A stretch of 64,000 bases of DNA from assembly GCA_023910605.1 (NCBI GenBank), contig JAAVVV010000001.1:2780698-2844697 (forward strand), given 5' to 3'. This DNA comes from Bosea sp. (in: a-proteobacteria) (GTDB lineage: Bacteria > Pseudomonadota > Alphaproteobacteria > Rhizobiales > Beijerinckiaceae). The notes beneath the pieces are model-generated. The model searched no databases, was not told where the DNA came from, and saw only the letters and a list, made by a program, of their open reading frames with translations. Made by a program: the position numbers and the translations under genes. Below are positions 8,588-18,540 of the stretch, one piece after another (position 1 is the stretch's first letter; each line of letters opens with the position of its first letter).

Positions 8588-8782
8588 GCCCGCGCCGCAG
8601 ATCAGCGCGCAGCCCGGACGCTGGACCGGATTATCGAATGGCGCGGTCAGCCCCTTGCCATTCGCATCCACAACGGCCCGGAGCACGTCAGTTGAACTCT
8701 GATCGACCGGGCAGGGAAAAAGGACATAGCCTCGCCTTGCATCCAGCCGGGCAAGCCCCAGCAGAATGCCTGTGTCGAGCGC
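8588..8782 (+). pseudogene. IS3-family transposase (orfB, DDE domain) relic
   Basis: One frame reads RTLDRIIEWRGQPLAIRIHN and then GPEHVS, stop (TGA at 8693-8695), TLIDRAGKKDIASPCIQPGK and PQQNACVER. This matches the core of IS3-group integrases, where the block is DNGPE...QPGKPQQNA-VER. The second catalytic Asp is changed to His (HNGPE) and there is an in-frame stop, so it is inactive. The rest of the element is missing on both sides. It lies about 240 bp from tRNA-Gly, between a degradation locus and a tRNA/housekeeping block, which suggests an old insertion or deletion boundary. Confidence 0.72.
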
Positions 8783-9022
8783 CAAAAACCCACAATCCAA
8801 CCCTCAGATTGAACGCAAAACTGGACAAAACCTGGTGGCCACGTCAACCAGCATCAAGCACTGGAGGCGGACCATAAACATGGTCCTATGCCCCGATCTG
8901 CCATGGGTTTGATTCCCATTTCGACTGCTGCACTTGGAAGCACAGCGGGACCAGGGCGATCACGGACAGATAGCGACCCAGCCGATGCAACCAAAAAACA
9001 TTGATGAATACAGAGAAATCAT

Positions 9023-9096
9023 TGGAGCGGGTGAAGGGAATCGAACCCTCGTATTCAGCTTGGAAGGCTGCTGCTCTACCATTGAGCTACACCCGC
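9023..9096 (-). tRNA. tRNA-Gly (anticodon TCC)
   Basis: Read on the minus strand: acceptor GCGGGTG pairs with CACCCGC, anticodon loop CTTCCAA gives TCC, the T-arm has GGTTCGATTCC, and CCA is encoded. It is 74 nt including CCA. tRNA-Tyr lies 99 bp upstream on the same strand and the two are probably co-transcribed. Confidence 0.97.
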
Positions 9097-9195
9097 GCCG
9101 ATTGATGAAGCGCGTTGCAAGATTTCCGCCCTGACATTAGCCGAGCCGTGAACGGCGGGCAATGCTGCTGGCCGGGCCGCTTCAGGCAAGCGGCT

Positions 9196-9280
9196 TGGTG
9201 GGGGAAGCAGGACTCGAACCTGCGAAGGCTTAGCCAGCGGATTTACAGTCCGCCCCCTTTGCCGCTCGGGACATTCCCCC
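9196..9280 (-). tRNA. tRNA-Tyr (anticodon GTA)
   Basis: Read on the minus strand: acceptor GGGGGAA pairs with TTCCCCC, the anticodon loop contains ACTGTAAAT (GTA), a long variable arm is present as expected for Tyr, and CCA is encoded. It is 85 nt. It is divergent from rlmB, a common arrangement near tRNA-Gly in alphaproteobacteria. Confidence 0.97.
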
Positions 9281-9467
9281 ACTTGATCGCCTGCCGATGG
9301 TTCGGCGGGCGCCAACCGGCCGGGGCCGGGAGCGGCGCGTTTCTACGGGCCAGCCAGCCGTGATGTCAACCGAAACCGCGCCTGCGCGGTGCGGTTTGTG
9401 CGCGCCCCGGGATGGCGCGGCGCACGAGGCTGGTCCATAACGCGGCGACGAAACCCGGAGCGCGACG

Positions 9468-10337
9468 ATGAGCGACGGCGGACGGCCCTTTGGCCCGCGC
9501 AAACCCTTCAGAAAACGCCCCGATGGCCCAGGCCAGCGCCGCGGCGCGCCAGGCGGGGGCGCGCCAGGTGGCGGCAAGCCATTCCGGGGCCAAGGCCCGC
9601 GCGGGCCGCGCCCGCCCATGCCGCTCGATGTCACGGTTCTCTATGGCTGGCATCCGGTGGCGGAGGCGCTCAGGAACCCAGACCGGCATCACCGCCGCCT
9701 GATGGCCACCGAAAACGCGATGATCCGCGTGCGCGAGGAGATCGGCGAGCCGCCCTGCCCGGTCGAGCTTGTCAGGCCCGGCGAGATCGACCGGCTGCTA
9801 ACCCCCGATGCCGTGCATCAGGGGCTCTATCTGGAATGCGATCCGCTGGAACCACCTGGCCTCGATTCGCTTGGGCGGGATGCCCTGGTGCTCGTGCTCG
9901 ATCAGATCACCGACCCCCACAATGTCGGCGCCATGCTGCGCTCGGCCGCCGCCTTCGGCGTCGATGCGGTGATCGTCACCGTGCGCCATTCGCCTGACGC
10001 CACCGGCGTGCTGGCCAAGAGCGCCTCGGGCGCGCTGGAGCATGTGCCGATCATCCCTGTGCGAAACCTCGGCGACGCGCTGCTGGAACTGGGCAAGGCC
10101 GGGTTCCTGCGCATCGGCTTCGATTCGGAAGCCGAGCATCCTTATGAAGCCATCAAGCTCGCCCGGCCGCTCGCGCTTGTGATGGGCGCGGAGGGCAAGG
10201 GCCTGCGCCAGCGAACGCTGGGCCTGTGCGATGCCGTGGCGCGCCTCGATATGCCCGGCACGATCAGGAGCCTTAATGTCTCGAACGCCACGGCCATTGC
10301 GCTCTATGCTGCGACCCAGCGCCTGAAGATGCCCTGA
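9468..10337 (+). CDS. rlmB: 23S rRNA 2'-O-ribose methyltransferase (RlmB/TrmH family)
   Basis: 289 residues. The SPOUT (trefoil knot) methyltransferase domain shows all three TrmH motifs: DQITDPHNVGAMLRSAAAFG (near residue 144), MGAEGKGLRQRTL, and SLNVSNATAIALY at the C-terminus. An L30e-like RNA-binding domain precedes it (residues about 55-130). RlmB methylates G2251 of E. coli 23S rRNA using S-adenosylmethionine. The first ~50 residues are a Gly/Arg/Pro-rich tail (RRGAPGGGAPGGG) that is likely disordered and probably helps bind RNA. It could alternatively modify tRNA, but the sequence fits RlmB better. Confidence 0.92.
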   Translation: MSDGGRPFGPRKPFRKRPDGPGQRRGAPGGGAPGGGKPFRGQGPRGPRPPMPLDVTVLYGWHPVAEALRNPDRHHRRLMATENAMIRVREEIGEPPCPVELVRPGEIDRLLTPDAVHQGLYLECDPLEPPGLDSLGRDALVLVLDQITDPHNVGAMLRSAAAFGVDAVIVTVRHSPDATGVLAKSASGALEHVPIIPVRNLGDALLELGKAGFLRIGFDSEAEHPYEAIKLARPLALVMGAEGKGLRQRTLGLCDAVARLDMPGTIRSLNVSNATAIALYAATQRLKMP

Positions 10338-10374
10338 GCCATGACACAGCACCCCACGGCGCTGTGAGCCGCGA

Positions 10375-10833
10375 TCAGCGGACGATGATGACCGCCGGCG
10401 CCGATTGCGGCGCGGCTCTGATGCCGATCAGGACAGGCAGTTCCGTCACGTCTGGGAAACGGCGTGGATGCTCCGGCTCGCGCAAGATTTTTTCGACCAC
10501 GACAAACTGGCGGCTCAGCCCATAAGGTTGAACCCAGGGCAATCCACCGACGCTGCCTGGATACGTCAAGGCGCGGACATGGCTCCTGCTGTGGTGTGAC
10601 AGGCGCGGCTCACCTTGAAGGCGCTGCCCGTGGTGATGCAGGGCCACGTCTCCATGGCGCGCGACATGGCGGGTGTGGTGCGCCCTCGCCGCGCCATGGA
10701 CTGAAGGCATCGCCGGCGCAAGCGCCTGGGTCTGGCGCGCGCCCTGCCCTGCCGAGGCTGCGGTGAACGGAGCCATGACGCACCCGGCGATCACGACAAG
10801 GGCGGCGAATGGTAAACGCAACTGGAGCGGCAT
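10375..10833 (-). CDS. Exported protein of unknown function, His/Arg-rich
   Basis: 152 residues. The chosen ATG (10831-10833) has AAGGAGAG just upstream and begins a Sec signal peptide MPLQLRLPFAALVVIAGC ending about ASA (residue 29). The mature protein has a His/Arg-rich stretch (ARAHHTRHVARHGDVALHHH) and a basic tail ending in VIIVR. The frame extends 14 codons further upstream, but that would bury the signal peptide. It converges with rlmB with 37 bp between the stops. I do not recognise a family; the His-rich segment could bind metal, which is a guess. Confidence 0.6.
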   Translation of the reverse strand: MPLQLRLPFAALVVIAGCVMAPFTAASAGQGARQTQALAPAMPSVHGAARAHHTRHVARHGDVALHHHGQRLQGEPRLSHHSRSHVRALTYPGSVGGLPWVQPYGLSRQFVVVEKILREPEHPRRFPDVTELPVLIGIRAAPQSAPAVIIVR

Positions 10834-11008
10834 CGCGCTCTCCTTGATTGGGGTGGTGCCCGCGCATCCGTGCACAGGTTAACGAAATCCTGACGGCTTG
10901 GCCAGCCACCCCATGACGCCCTGTAAAATTACCTAGTCCATTAGTTGTATGCCTTAAGTCACACGACGATTTGGTAGATTTATTCCCGGCCAGGTGTTGG
11001 TTACCAAT

Positions 11009-11030
11009 TTGTTCAACGGAGGCTGAACAA
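11009..11030. promoter_or_regulatory. Inverted repeat upstream of MFS transporter
   Basis: TTGTTCA and TGAACAA form a perfect 7-bp dyad separated by 8 bases, about 90 bp before the MFS start. A regulator-binding site is plausible. No regulator gene is adjacent and there is no T-tract, so a terminator is unlikely. The remaining intergenic sequence, 10834-11122, shows no gene. Confidence 0.4.
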
Positions 11031-11122
11031 CCGCCATCGCCCGCGCGAACCGCATCCGGATCGCCCGCGTTTCATTCGGGGTTGTCACCCTCCGCCGGGA
11101 AACACAACAAGGGAGGCTGACC

Positions 11123-12823
11123 ATGACCATGGCGGCAACAGGGTCGGCGCACGCGGTGCGTCCGATGTCGGCAGGCGAGAAGAAGGTCATTCTGGCCTCA
11201 TCGCTCGGGACCATCTTCGAGTGGTACGATTTCTATCTTTACGGCTCGCTGGCGGCGATCATCGGCGCGCAGTTCTTTTCGGCGTTCGACGTCAACACCC
11301 GCAACATCTTCGCGCTTCTGGCCTTCGCGGCGGGCTTTCTGGTCCGCCCTTTCGGCGCGCTGGTCTTCGGCCGCCTGGGCGATCTCGTCGGTCGCAAATA
11401 CACCTTCCTCGTCACCATCCTGATCATGGGCGCATCGACCTTCCTGGTCGGGCTGCTGCCGTCCTATGCCCAGATCGGCTGGATTGCGCCGGTGGCGCTG
11501 ATCGCCCTGCGCATGCTGCAGGGCCTTGCGCTCGGCGGCGAATATGGCGGGGCTGCTGTTTATGTCGCCGAGCACGCGCCGGTCGGCCGCCGCGGCTTCT
11601 ACACCTCGTGGATCCAGACCACGGCCACGCTGGGCCTGCTGCTCTCGCTCTTCGTCATCGTGGGCCTGCGCCTGCAGATGGGCGAAGCGAACTTCCAGAC
11701 CGACCTGCCCCTGTTCCTCGGCCTCAAGGGCGGCTGGCGCATCCCCTTCCTTGGCTCGATCATCCTGCTCGGGATTTCGGTCTGGATTCGCCTGCAGATG
11801 CAGGAATCGCCCTCCTTCAAGAAGATGAAGGAAGAAGGCACCCACTCCAAGGCGCCGCTCTCCGAAGCCTTCGGCCAGTGGAAGAACGCCAAGATCGTCA
11901 TCATCGCCTTGTTCGGCCTCGTCGTGGGCCAGGCGGTCGTGTGGTACACGGGCCAGTTCTACGCCCTGTTCTTCCTGCAGGCGATCCTCAAGATCGACCT
12001 TCTGACCGCCAACGTGCTGATCGCCTGGTCGCTCATCCTTGGCACCGGCGGGTTCATCGTGTTCGGCTCGCTCTCGGATCGCATCGGCCGCAAGCCGGTG
12101 ATCCTCGCCGGCTGCCTGATCGCCGCCATCACCTACTTCCCCATCTTCGGGGCACTCACCAAAGCGGCCAACCCGAACTATGACAAGGCGCTGTCGAGCG
12201 TGATCATCCAGGTCGCGGCTGACCCCGCCACGTGCGGTTCGCTGTTCGATCCGGTCGGCATCCGCCAGTTCACCGAGCCCTGCGACGTGGCGCGCCGCGC
12301 TTTGTCCCAGCAGGCCTTCCGCTACAGCCTCGTGGAGGCCCCCGCAGGCTCGGCCATGAAGGTCACGGTCAACAACAAGGAAGTGCCCTTCACGACGGCC
12401 GCGGCGTTCACGCCGGCGCTGACGGCCGAGGCCGTCGCAGCCGGATACCCAGCCGCGAACGACCCCGCCAAGGTCAAGGTCGATGGCTTCTTCTCCGCCC
12501 TCGGCAACGGACAGGCGCTCTGGATCATCGCGCTGCTAACCCTGATGGTGATCTATGTCACCATGGTCTATGGCCCGATCGCCGCCGCTCTGGTCGAGTT
12601 CTTCCCGACCCGCATCCGCTACACCGCCATGTCGCTGCCCTATCACATCGGCAATGGCTGGTTCGGCGGCTTGCTGCCGGCGACCTCCTTCGCCATCGTT
12701 GCCTCCACAGGGGACATCTATTCGGGCCTCTGGTATCCGGTCGGCTTCGCCCTGATGACCTTCGTGATCGGCGTGCTGTTCGTGAAGGAAACCAAGGACC
12801 GCGACCTCGACACCGTGCAGTAA
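11123..12823 (+). CDS. MFS transporter, metabolite:H+ symporter (MHS/ProP-like) type, with a large exported loop
   Basis: 566 residues, longer than the usual 430-450. The MHS hallmarks are present: ASSLGTIFEWYDFYLYG in the first membrane segment, motif A GRLGDLVGRK (near residue 90), RMLQGLALGGEYGGAA, and a second motif A GSLSDRIGRK. The extra length is an insert of about 110 residues (roughly 345-460) between late membrane segments, with two Cys (DPATCGSLFDP and TEPCDVA) that could form a periplasmic disulfide. Family members import organic acids, betaines or other small solutes with protons. It has its own terminator and stands alone. Confidence 0.88.
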   Translation: MTMAATGSAHAVRPMSAGEKKVILASSLGTIFEWYDFYLYGSLAAIIGAQFFSAFDVNTRNIFALLAFAAGFLVRPFGALVFGRLGDLVGRKYTFLVTILIMGASTFLVGLLPSYAQIGWIAPVALIALRMLQGLALGGEYGGAAVYVAEHAPVGRRGFYTSWIQTTATLGLLLSLFVIVGLRLQMGEANFQTDLPLFLGLKGGWRIPFLGSIILLGISVWIRLQMQESPSFKKMKEEGTHSKAPLSEAFGQWKNAKIVIIALFGLVVGQAVVWYTGQFYALFFLQAILKIDLLTANVLIAWSLILGTGGFIVFGSLSDRIGRKPVILAGCLIAAITYFPIFGALTKAANPNYDKALSSVIIQVAADPATCGSLFDPVGIRQFTEPCDVARRALSQQAFRYSLVEAPAGSAMKVTVNNKEVPFTTAAAFTPALTAEAVAAGYPAANDPAKVKVDGFFSALGNGQALWIIALLTLMVIYVTMVYGPIAAALVEFFPTRIRYTAMSLPYHIGNGWFGGLLPATSFAIVASTGDIYSGLWYPVGFALMTFVIGVLFVKETKDRDLDTVQ

Positions 12824-12856
12824 GGCCTCTTGAGGCCTGAGGCCTGGGAAGCGCGA

Positions 12857-12885
12857 AGCCCCGCCAGCCATGGCGGGGCTTTTCT
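12857..12885 (+). terminator. Rho-independent terminator after MFS gene
   Basis: AGCCCCGCCA and TGGCGGGGCT form a perfect 10-bp stem around GCCA, followed by TTTTCTGTTT. It ends the MFS transcript and precedes tRNA-Thr. Confidence 0.9.
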
Positions 12886-12954
12886 GTTTGGACGGAATTG
12901 CAAGGCTGCAACGCTTGCGCAAGCGCTCCGGCGCGGCTATTCAACGGCCCGGAT

Positions 12955-13029
12955 GCCGGCGTAGCACAGCGGTAGTGCAGCGGTTTTGTAAACCGAAGGT
13001 CGGGAGTTCAATCCTCTCCGCCGGCACCA
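12955..13029 (+). tRNA. tRNA-Thr (anticodon TGT)
   Basis: Acceptor GCCGGCG pairs with CGCCGGC, the anticodon loop is TTTGTAA (TGT), the T-arm contains GAGTTCAATCC, and CCA is encoded. It is 75 nt and stands alone between the MFS terminator and a convergent operon. Confidence 0.97.
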
Positions 13030-13049
13030 ATCGGATCGTCCAGATCGCC

Positions 13050-13960
13050 TCAGGCCACCTTCATCCCTGCCTCGGCGGCGCAATGGCGCGCGATGTCGGC
13101 ATGGGTGGCGAACCATACGCCGCCAGCCCCCACACCCTTGCCCTTGATGTGCCGGATCAGCTCTTCGAGGATGAAGATGCGGGAGCGATAGGTGATGACA
13201 TGCGGATGCATGGTCAGCAGGAACAGCCCGCCGTCGGCATAAGCTCGGTCGAACTCCCGGATGAAGATGTCCAGCACTGCGGGCGGCGGGGTATAGGGCC
13301 TCAGCGCCTGGAAACGGTTCATGTTGAAATAGGGCGCATCATCCCGGATCCATTCCACCGGAAGCTCGACGATGCCGGTGGGCTCGCCCGCCTCGACCAG
13401 CTCGTATGGATCGTCGTCGGCCATCAGCGAGGAATCATAGAGCAACCCGAGCTCGCGCTGGATGCTCAGCGTGGCGGGCGAGAAATCCCACGAGGGCGTG
13501 CGCATGCCGACAGGCCGCACCCCGGTGATGGCCTCCAGCGCGTCGGCGGAGCGCAGATGCAGGTCGCGCTCGATCTCGGGAGCGAGGCTGGAATTCACCT
13601 CGTGAATCCAGCCATGCAGTCCGATCTCGTGGCCTTCCGCCATGACGCGGCGCTGCTCGTCGGGGTAGAGTTTGGCCGCCACGGCGGGAACGAAGAAGGA
13701 AGCCGGGATCGCTTCGCGGCGCAGGATTTCCAGGATGCGCGGCACACCGACCCGCGTGCCGTACTGGCCCCAGCTCAGGCGCCCGATCGAAACGCCGCCA
13801 TCGCGCAGCTCGTTGGTGTCATGGTCGCTGTCGAAGGAGAGCGCCACGGCACAGCGCGCGCCTCCGGGCCAGCTTGCGGGTTTGAGCGATCGGCCCGCGC
13901 GGACCTGCGCCACCCTGCGGCGCCATTCCTCCTCGGGCCATTGCCACGGCTCCGGCGCGC

Positions 13961-13964
<4 letters not shown>
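13050..13964 (-). CDS. Polysaccharide deacetylase-family (NodB fold) hydrolase
   Basis: 304 residues. The metal-site motif is FDSDHDTNE (residues about 43-51, with the Asp-Asp pair), the two-His motif lies in GHEIGLHGWIHE, and a conserved RTPSWDFSPATL block follows. This fold includes carbohydrate N-deacetylases and the allantoinase PuuE; members inside transporter/amidase operons often hydrolyse small cyclic amides. The ATG at 13962-13964 overlaps the preceding ABC ATPase stop (ATGA), so it is the last gene of the creatininase-ABC operon, and a small-molecule amide is a more likely substrate than a polysaccharide. Confidence 0.85.
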
Positions 13965-14973
<1,009 letters not shown>

Positions 14974-14977
<4 letters not shown>

Positions 14978-15954
14978 GGCGCGGACTCGAGCACGGCGGC
15001 AAGCGGGTGGCGGCAGCGGTGGCTGCGCGCGCCCTCCTGCGCAAGCGGCGGCATCACGGCGCAGTCGCCCTGGGCGAAGGTGCAGCGGGGCCGGAAGGCG
15101 CAGCCCTCCGGCAAGGCGATCAGCGATGGCATCGAGCCCGGTATCTGCACGAGGTCCTGGCCCGGCACGGCGATGCCCGGCAGCGAGTTGAGCAGGCCCT
15201 GCGTGTAGGGGTGGCGCGGCGCGCGCAGCACCCCGGCGATCGGGCCCGCTTCGATCAGGCGGCCCGCATACATGACGAGAATGCGCGAGGCGACCGACGA
15301 GACGGTGGCAAGGTCATGGCTGATCCAGATCATCGCGGTGCCGAGCCTTGCGGCGAGCGACTTCATCTCGGTCAGGATCTGGGCCTGGATGGAGACATCC
15401 AGCGCCGTCGTCGGCTCGTCGCAGATGATGAGCTTCGGCCGGTTGAGCAGTGCAATGGCGATGGCGACGCGCTGGCGCATGCCGCCCGAGAACTGGTGCG
15501 GATAGGCCTCGATGCGGCGCGCGGCATCGGGAATGCCCACGACGTTGAGCGCATCCACGCAGCGGGCGGTTGCCGCCGCTGCGCTCAGGCTTTCATGCGC
15601 CGCGATCGCGAGCCGCATCTGGTCCCCTATGGTGAGCACCGGATTGAGCGTGGCGGAGGGGTCCTGGAAGACCATGGCGATCTCGCGCCCGCGAATCGGG
15701 CGCAGCGCGCCATGGCCAAGGCCGACCAATTCGCGCCCGTTGAGCTTCACGGAGCCGGAGACAATCTGGCCCGGCGGATCGATGAGGCCGAGAATGGAAA
15801 AGCCCGTGACGCTCTTGCCAGAACCTGACTCGCCCACGAGGCCAACGATTTCGCCCTCGCCCACGCTGAAGGACACATCCTCCACCGCCCTGAGCACGCC
15901 GCCCCGCGTCGCGAAATGGGTAGTGAGCCCCTGAACCTCGAGCAGCGCGCTCAT
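14974..15954 (-). CDS. Dipeptide/oligopeptide-type ABC transporter ATPase (DppD/OppD-like)
   Basis: 326 residues. Walker A is GESGSGKSVT, the signature is FSGGMRQRVAIAIAL, Walker B is LIICDEPTTALD, and a C-terminal Cys-rich block reads CAFRPRCTFAQGDC. It overlaps both flanking genes by four bases (ATGA), showing a tightly coupled operon in the order dppB-, dppC-, dppD-, dppF-like. Confidence 0.93.
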
Positions 15955-16832
15955 CGCCTCAGCCTCGGGTTGAGCTGGTCGCGCACCTGGTCGCCGACGA
16001 GGTTGATCGCCACGATGAGCACGATGAGCGCCACGCCGGGATAGATCGAGATCCAGTAGCGGCCCGACAGCATGTACTGGAAGCCATTGGCGATGAGCAT
16101 GCCCAGCGACGGTTCGGTCACCGGCAGCCCCAGACCGAGGAAGGACAAGGTGGCCTCAAGCGCGATGGAATTGGCCACCTGCACCGTCGCCACGACGATG
16201 AGCGGCGGCAGGCAGTTGGGCAGGATATGGCGGAACACGACCCGGCTCGCCTTGAGCGGGGTCGAAAGAGCCGCGTCCACATAATCCTTGGAGCGCTCGG
16301 TGGAGGCCGCGCCATGGGCTGTCCGGGCGAAATAGGCATATTGCGCCGTCACCAGCGCCGTGATGAGCGGCCACTTGCCCTGCCCCAGCAGCGCCGCAAG
16401 CACGAGCGCGAGCAGGATTGCGGGGAAGGAAAGCTGCAGATCCACGATACGCATGATGAGAGCCTCGCTGCGCCCGCCGAAGAAGGCGGCGAAGGCGCCG
16501 AGCGTAGCCCCCAGAGCGAAGGCGATGGCGCCTGCGATCAGGCCGATCTGGATCGAGATGCGTAGCCCGTAGAGGATGGCGGAGAGCAGATCCCGCCCCT
16601 GCGCATCGGTGCCGAGCCAGTGGGTGAAGCCCTTGGAGCCGACGAAGCCGGGCGGGCGTCGCGCATCCATCAGCACGAGATTGGCGAGGTCGTAGGGGTT
16701 CTGCGGCGAGATGATCGGCGCAGCGATCGCCACCGCCCCGATCAGCGCAACCACGCACAGCGCGGCGACAGCGATGCGGTTGCGCCGGAAATCATCCCAG
16801 AAACGGGCCAGGGGCGTCGCGGCTTCGCTCAT
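15951..16832 (-). CDS. Dipeptide-type ABC transporter permease (DppC-like)
   Basis: 293 residues. An N-terminal cytoplasmic tail and first helix are followed by HWLGTDAQGRDLLSAILYG, the OppC_N/BPD signature, and then by a six-helix permease core with the EAA-type loop (PLKASRVVFRHILPN). The ATG at 16830-16832 is chosen over a longer open frame because it gives the normal DppC N-terminus and overlaps the DppB-like stop. Confidence 0.92.
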   Translation of the reverse strand: MSEAATPLARFWDDFRRNRIAVAALCVVALIGAVAIAAPIISPQNPYDLANLVLMDARRPPGFVGSKGFTHWLGTDAQGRDLLSAILYGLRISIQIGLIAGAIAFALGATLGAFAAFFGGRSEALIMRIVDLQLSFPAILLALVLAALLGQGKWPLITALVTAQYAYFARTAHGAASTERSKDYVDAALSTPLKASRVVFRHILPNCLPPLIVVATVQVANSIALEATLSFLGLGLPVTEPSLGMLIANGFQYMLSGRYWISIYPGVALIVLIVAINLVGDQVRDQLNPRLRR

Positions 16833-17803
16833 GCGGCCCTCCGGGTCCGCAGGCGCGGATCGAGTGCGGCATAAGCGAGATCCACGCTCAGGTTGATCAT
16901 GATGAAGAAGAAGGCGACCAGCATCAGGTAGGCGACCATCACCGGACGATCGAGCGTGGAGATGGAGTCGATGATCAGCTTGCCGACCCCGGGCCACGAG
17001 AAGATCGTCTCGGTCACCACCGCGAAGGCCAGCGTCGATCCGAATTCAAGCCCGAAAACCGTGACGATGGGGATGGCGATCAGGCGCAGCACATGCCGAT
17101 GCAGGATCGTCCATTCGCTGATCCCCGCGGCGCGCGCGAACTTCACCGTATCGGTCAGCATGATCTCCCGCGTGCCCGCTCGCGCCAGCCTCACCATCAT
17201 GGCGAACTTGAACAGCGAGAGATTGAGCGCTGGCAAGAACAGATGGGTCAGCCCGTTCCAGGTCAGGAAGCTCCATTCCACGCCGAACAGCGTGGCCGTG
17301 TCGCCGCGATTGCCTGCCGGCAGCCAGCCCAGGCTCACCGCGAAGGTGAAGATGAGCACGAGGCCGATCCAGAAGGTCGGCACGGAGAAGCCGAAGATGG
17401 ACAGCGCCATGATGATCCTGGAGAGCGAGCTGTCGGGCTTGTAGCCGGCATACATGCCCAGCGGCACGCCGGTGATCGTCGCGCCCAGCACGGCGGCGAG
17501 CGTGAGTTCCAGCGTGGCCGGCAGCCGCGAGAAGATCAGGTCCAGGACCGGCATGTTGTAGACGAAGGATCGGCCGAAATCCCCTCTGAGCAGGCGGCCG
17601 AGGAAATCGGCGTATTGCTTCCACAAGGGCTGGTCGAGCCCGTACGCACGGATCGTCTGCTCGCGGATCAGTTGCGTCGCATCGGGCGAGATCAGCACGT
17701 CGATCGGATTGCCCACCGCGTAGACGCCCGTGAACACGAGCGCCGATATCACCAGCATGACCACGCACGCCTGCAACACGCGCTGGATCGCGAAGCCTAG
17801 CAT
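16829..17803 (-). CDS. Dipeptide-type ABC transporter permease (DppB-like)
   Basis: 324 residues with the DppB layout: an N-terminal membrane helix, a periplasmic region (YGLDQPLWKQYADFLGRLLR), and five further helices with the coupling loop around ISEWTILHRHVLRL. It starts 19 bp after the creatininase-family gene and overlaps the DppC-like gene. The binding protein for this system is most likely the divergent gene at 19259-20878. Confidence 0.92.
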   Translation of the reverse strand: MLGFAIQRVLQACVVMLVISALVFTGVYAVGNPIDVLISPDATQLIREQTIRAYGLDQPLWKQYADFLGRLLRGDFGRSFVYNMPVLDLIFSRLPATLELTLAAVLGATITGVPLGMYAGYKPDSSLSRIIMALSIFGFSVPTFWIGLVLIFTFAVSLGWLPAGNRGDTATLFGVEWSFLTWNGLTHLFLPALNLSLFKFAMMVRLARAGTREIMLTDTVKFARAAGISEWTILHRHVLRLIAIPIVTVFGLEFGSTLAFAVVTETIFSWPGVGKLIIDSISTLDRPVMVAYLMLVAFFFIMINLSVDLAYAALDPRLRTRRAA

Positions 17804-17822
17804 GGCGCGCCCGCCCCTGCGC

Positions 17823-18524
17823 TCATGCCCAGCCGTCCGCGATCACGTCGCGCGTCTCGGCGATCGCGGTCTTCCAGATCGCAAGCATCTCCTCGTCGGA
17901 GCGCTGGTAGAAGCCGCCATAATTGCCGTCGCCGAGCATCGCCTTCTTGGCGCCCGGATCGAGCTGGAGGAAGCGCGACACCTCCAGCATCGGCTTCTGG
18001 TCCGTCGGCATGGCGATGTTGCCCAGCCGCGTCCACGGGAAGTTTTCCATCCAGGAAGCGTGCGACGCGACCGGATCGATGGACTGGACATAAGCCATCG
18101 TCTTGGGCGCGGCCCACCAGTTATGCCACTTGACCTGCACGCCGCGATTGCGGTCCAGCCATTCCAGCACGGCGCCATGGGCCGGCGAATTGCCGCCATG
18201 GCCGTTGACGATGGCAATGCGCCGGAAGCCCGAGCGCACCATGCCGTCGAGCACATCGGTCAGCACCGCGCACAGTGTCGACAGCTTCAGCGTCACCGTG
18301 CCGGGATAATCCACGAAGCTGGGCGTGAGCCCGTAATTGATGACCGGAAACACCGGGATATTGAGGCCCTCGACGGCATCGAGCGCCACGCGCTCGGCAA
18401 GGATCGCATCGACGCACAGGCTCAGATAGGCATGCTGTTCGGTGGAGCCCACGGGCAGCACGGCGCGGTCATCGCGCGCGGCATGCGCCTCGACCTGCAT
18501 CCAGTTCATTTCGGCGATGCGCAT
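17823..18524 (-). CDS. Creatininase-family amidohydrolase
   Basis: 233 residues from the ATG at 18522-18524, which has GGGAGGAAG upstream. The family motifs are visible: VLPVGSTEQHAYLSLCVDAI (metal-binding Glu, His and Asp) and IVNGHGGNSPA, then a conserved Glu in the C-terminal third. Creatininase-fold enzymes hydrolyse cyclic or linear amides (creatinine, formamides such as FAPy, mycofactocin precursors) in the cytoplasm with two metal ions. It opens the ABC operon, so it probably acts on the imported compound together with the distal deacetylase-family hydrolase. Confidence 0.86.
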   Translation of the reverse strand: MRIAEMNWMQVEAHAARDDRAVLPVGSTEQHAYLSLCVDAILAERVALDAVEGLNIPVFPVINYGLTPSFVDYPGTVTLKLSTLCAVLTDVLDGMVRSGFRRIAIVNGHGGNSPAHGAVLEWLDRNRGVQVKWHNWWAAPKTMAYVQSIDPVASHASWMENFPWTRLGNIAMPTDQKPMLEVSRFLQLDPGAKKAMLGDGNYGGFYQRSDEEMLAIWKTAIAETRDVIADGWA

Positions 18525-18540
18525 GCGCGTACTTCCTCCC

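Noticed and set aside
8903..8919. T-arm-like hairpin (ATGGG, seven-base loop, CCCAT) near tRNA-Gly
   Set aside because: No matching acceptor, D-arm or anticodon arm was found around it, so it is not a tRNA remnant that can be supported.
10345..10366. Hairpin CACAGC/GCTGTG between rlmB and the convergent exported-protein gene
   Set aside because: No T-tract on either strand and only six base pairs, so not called as a terminator.
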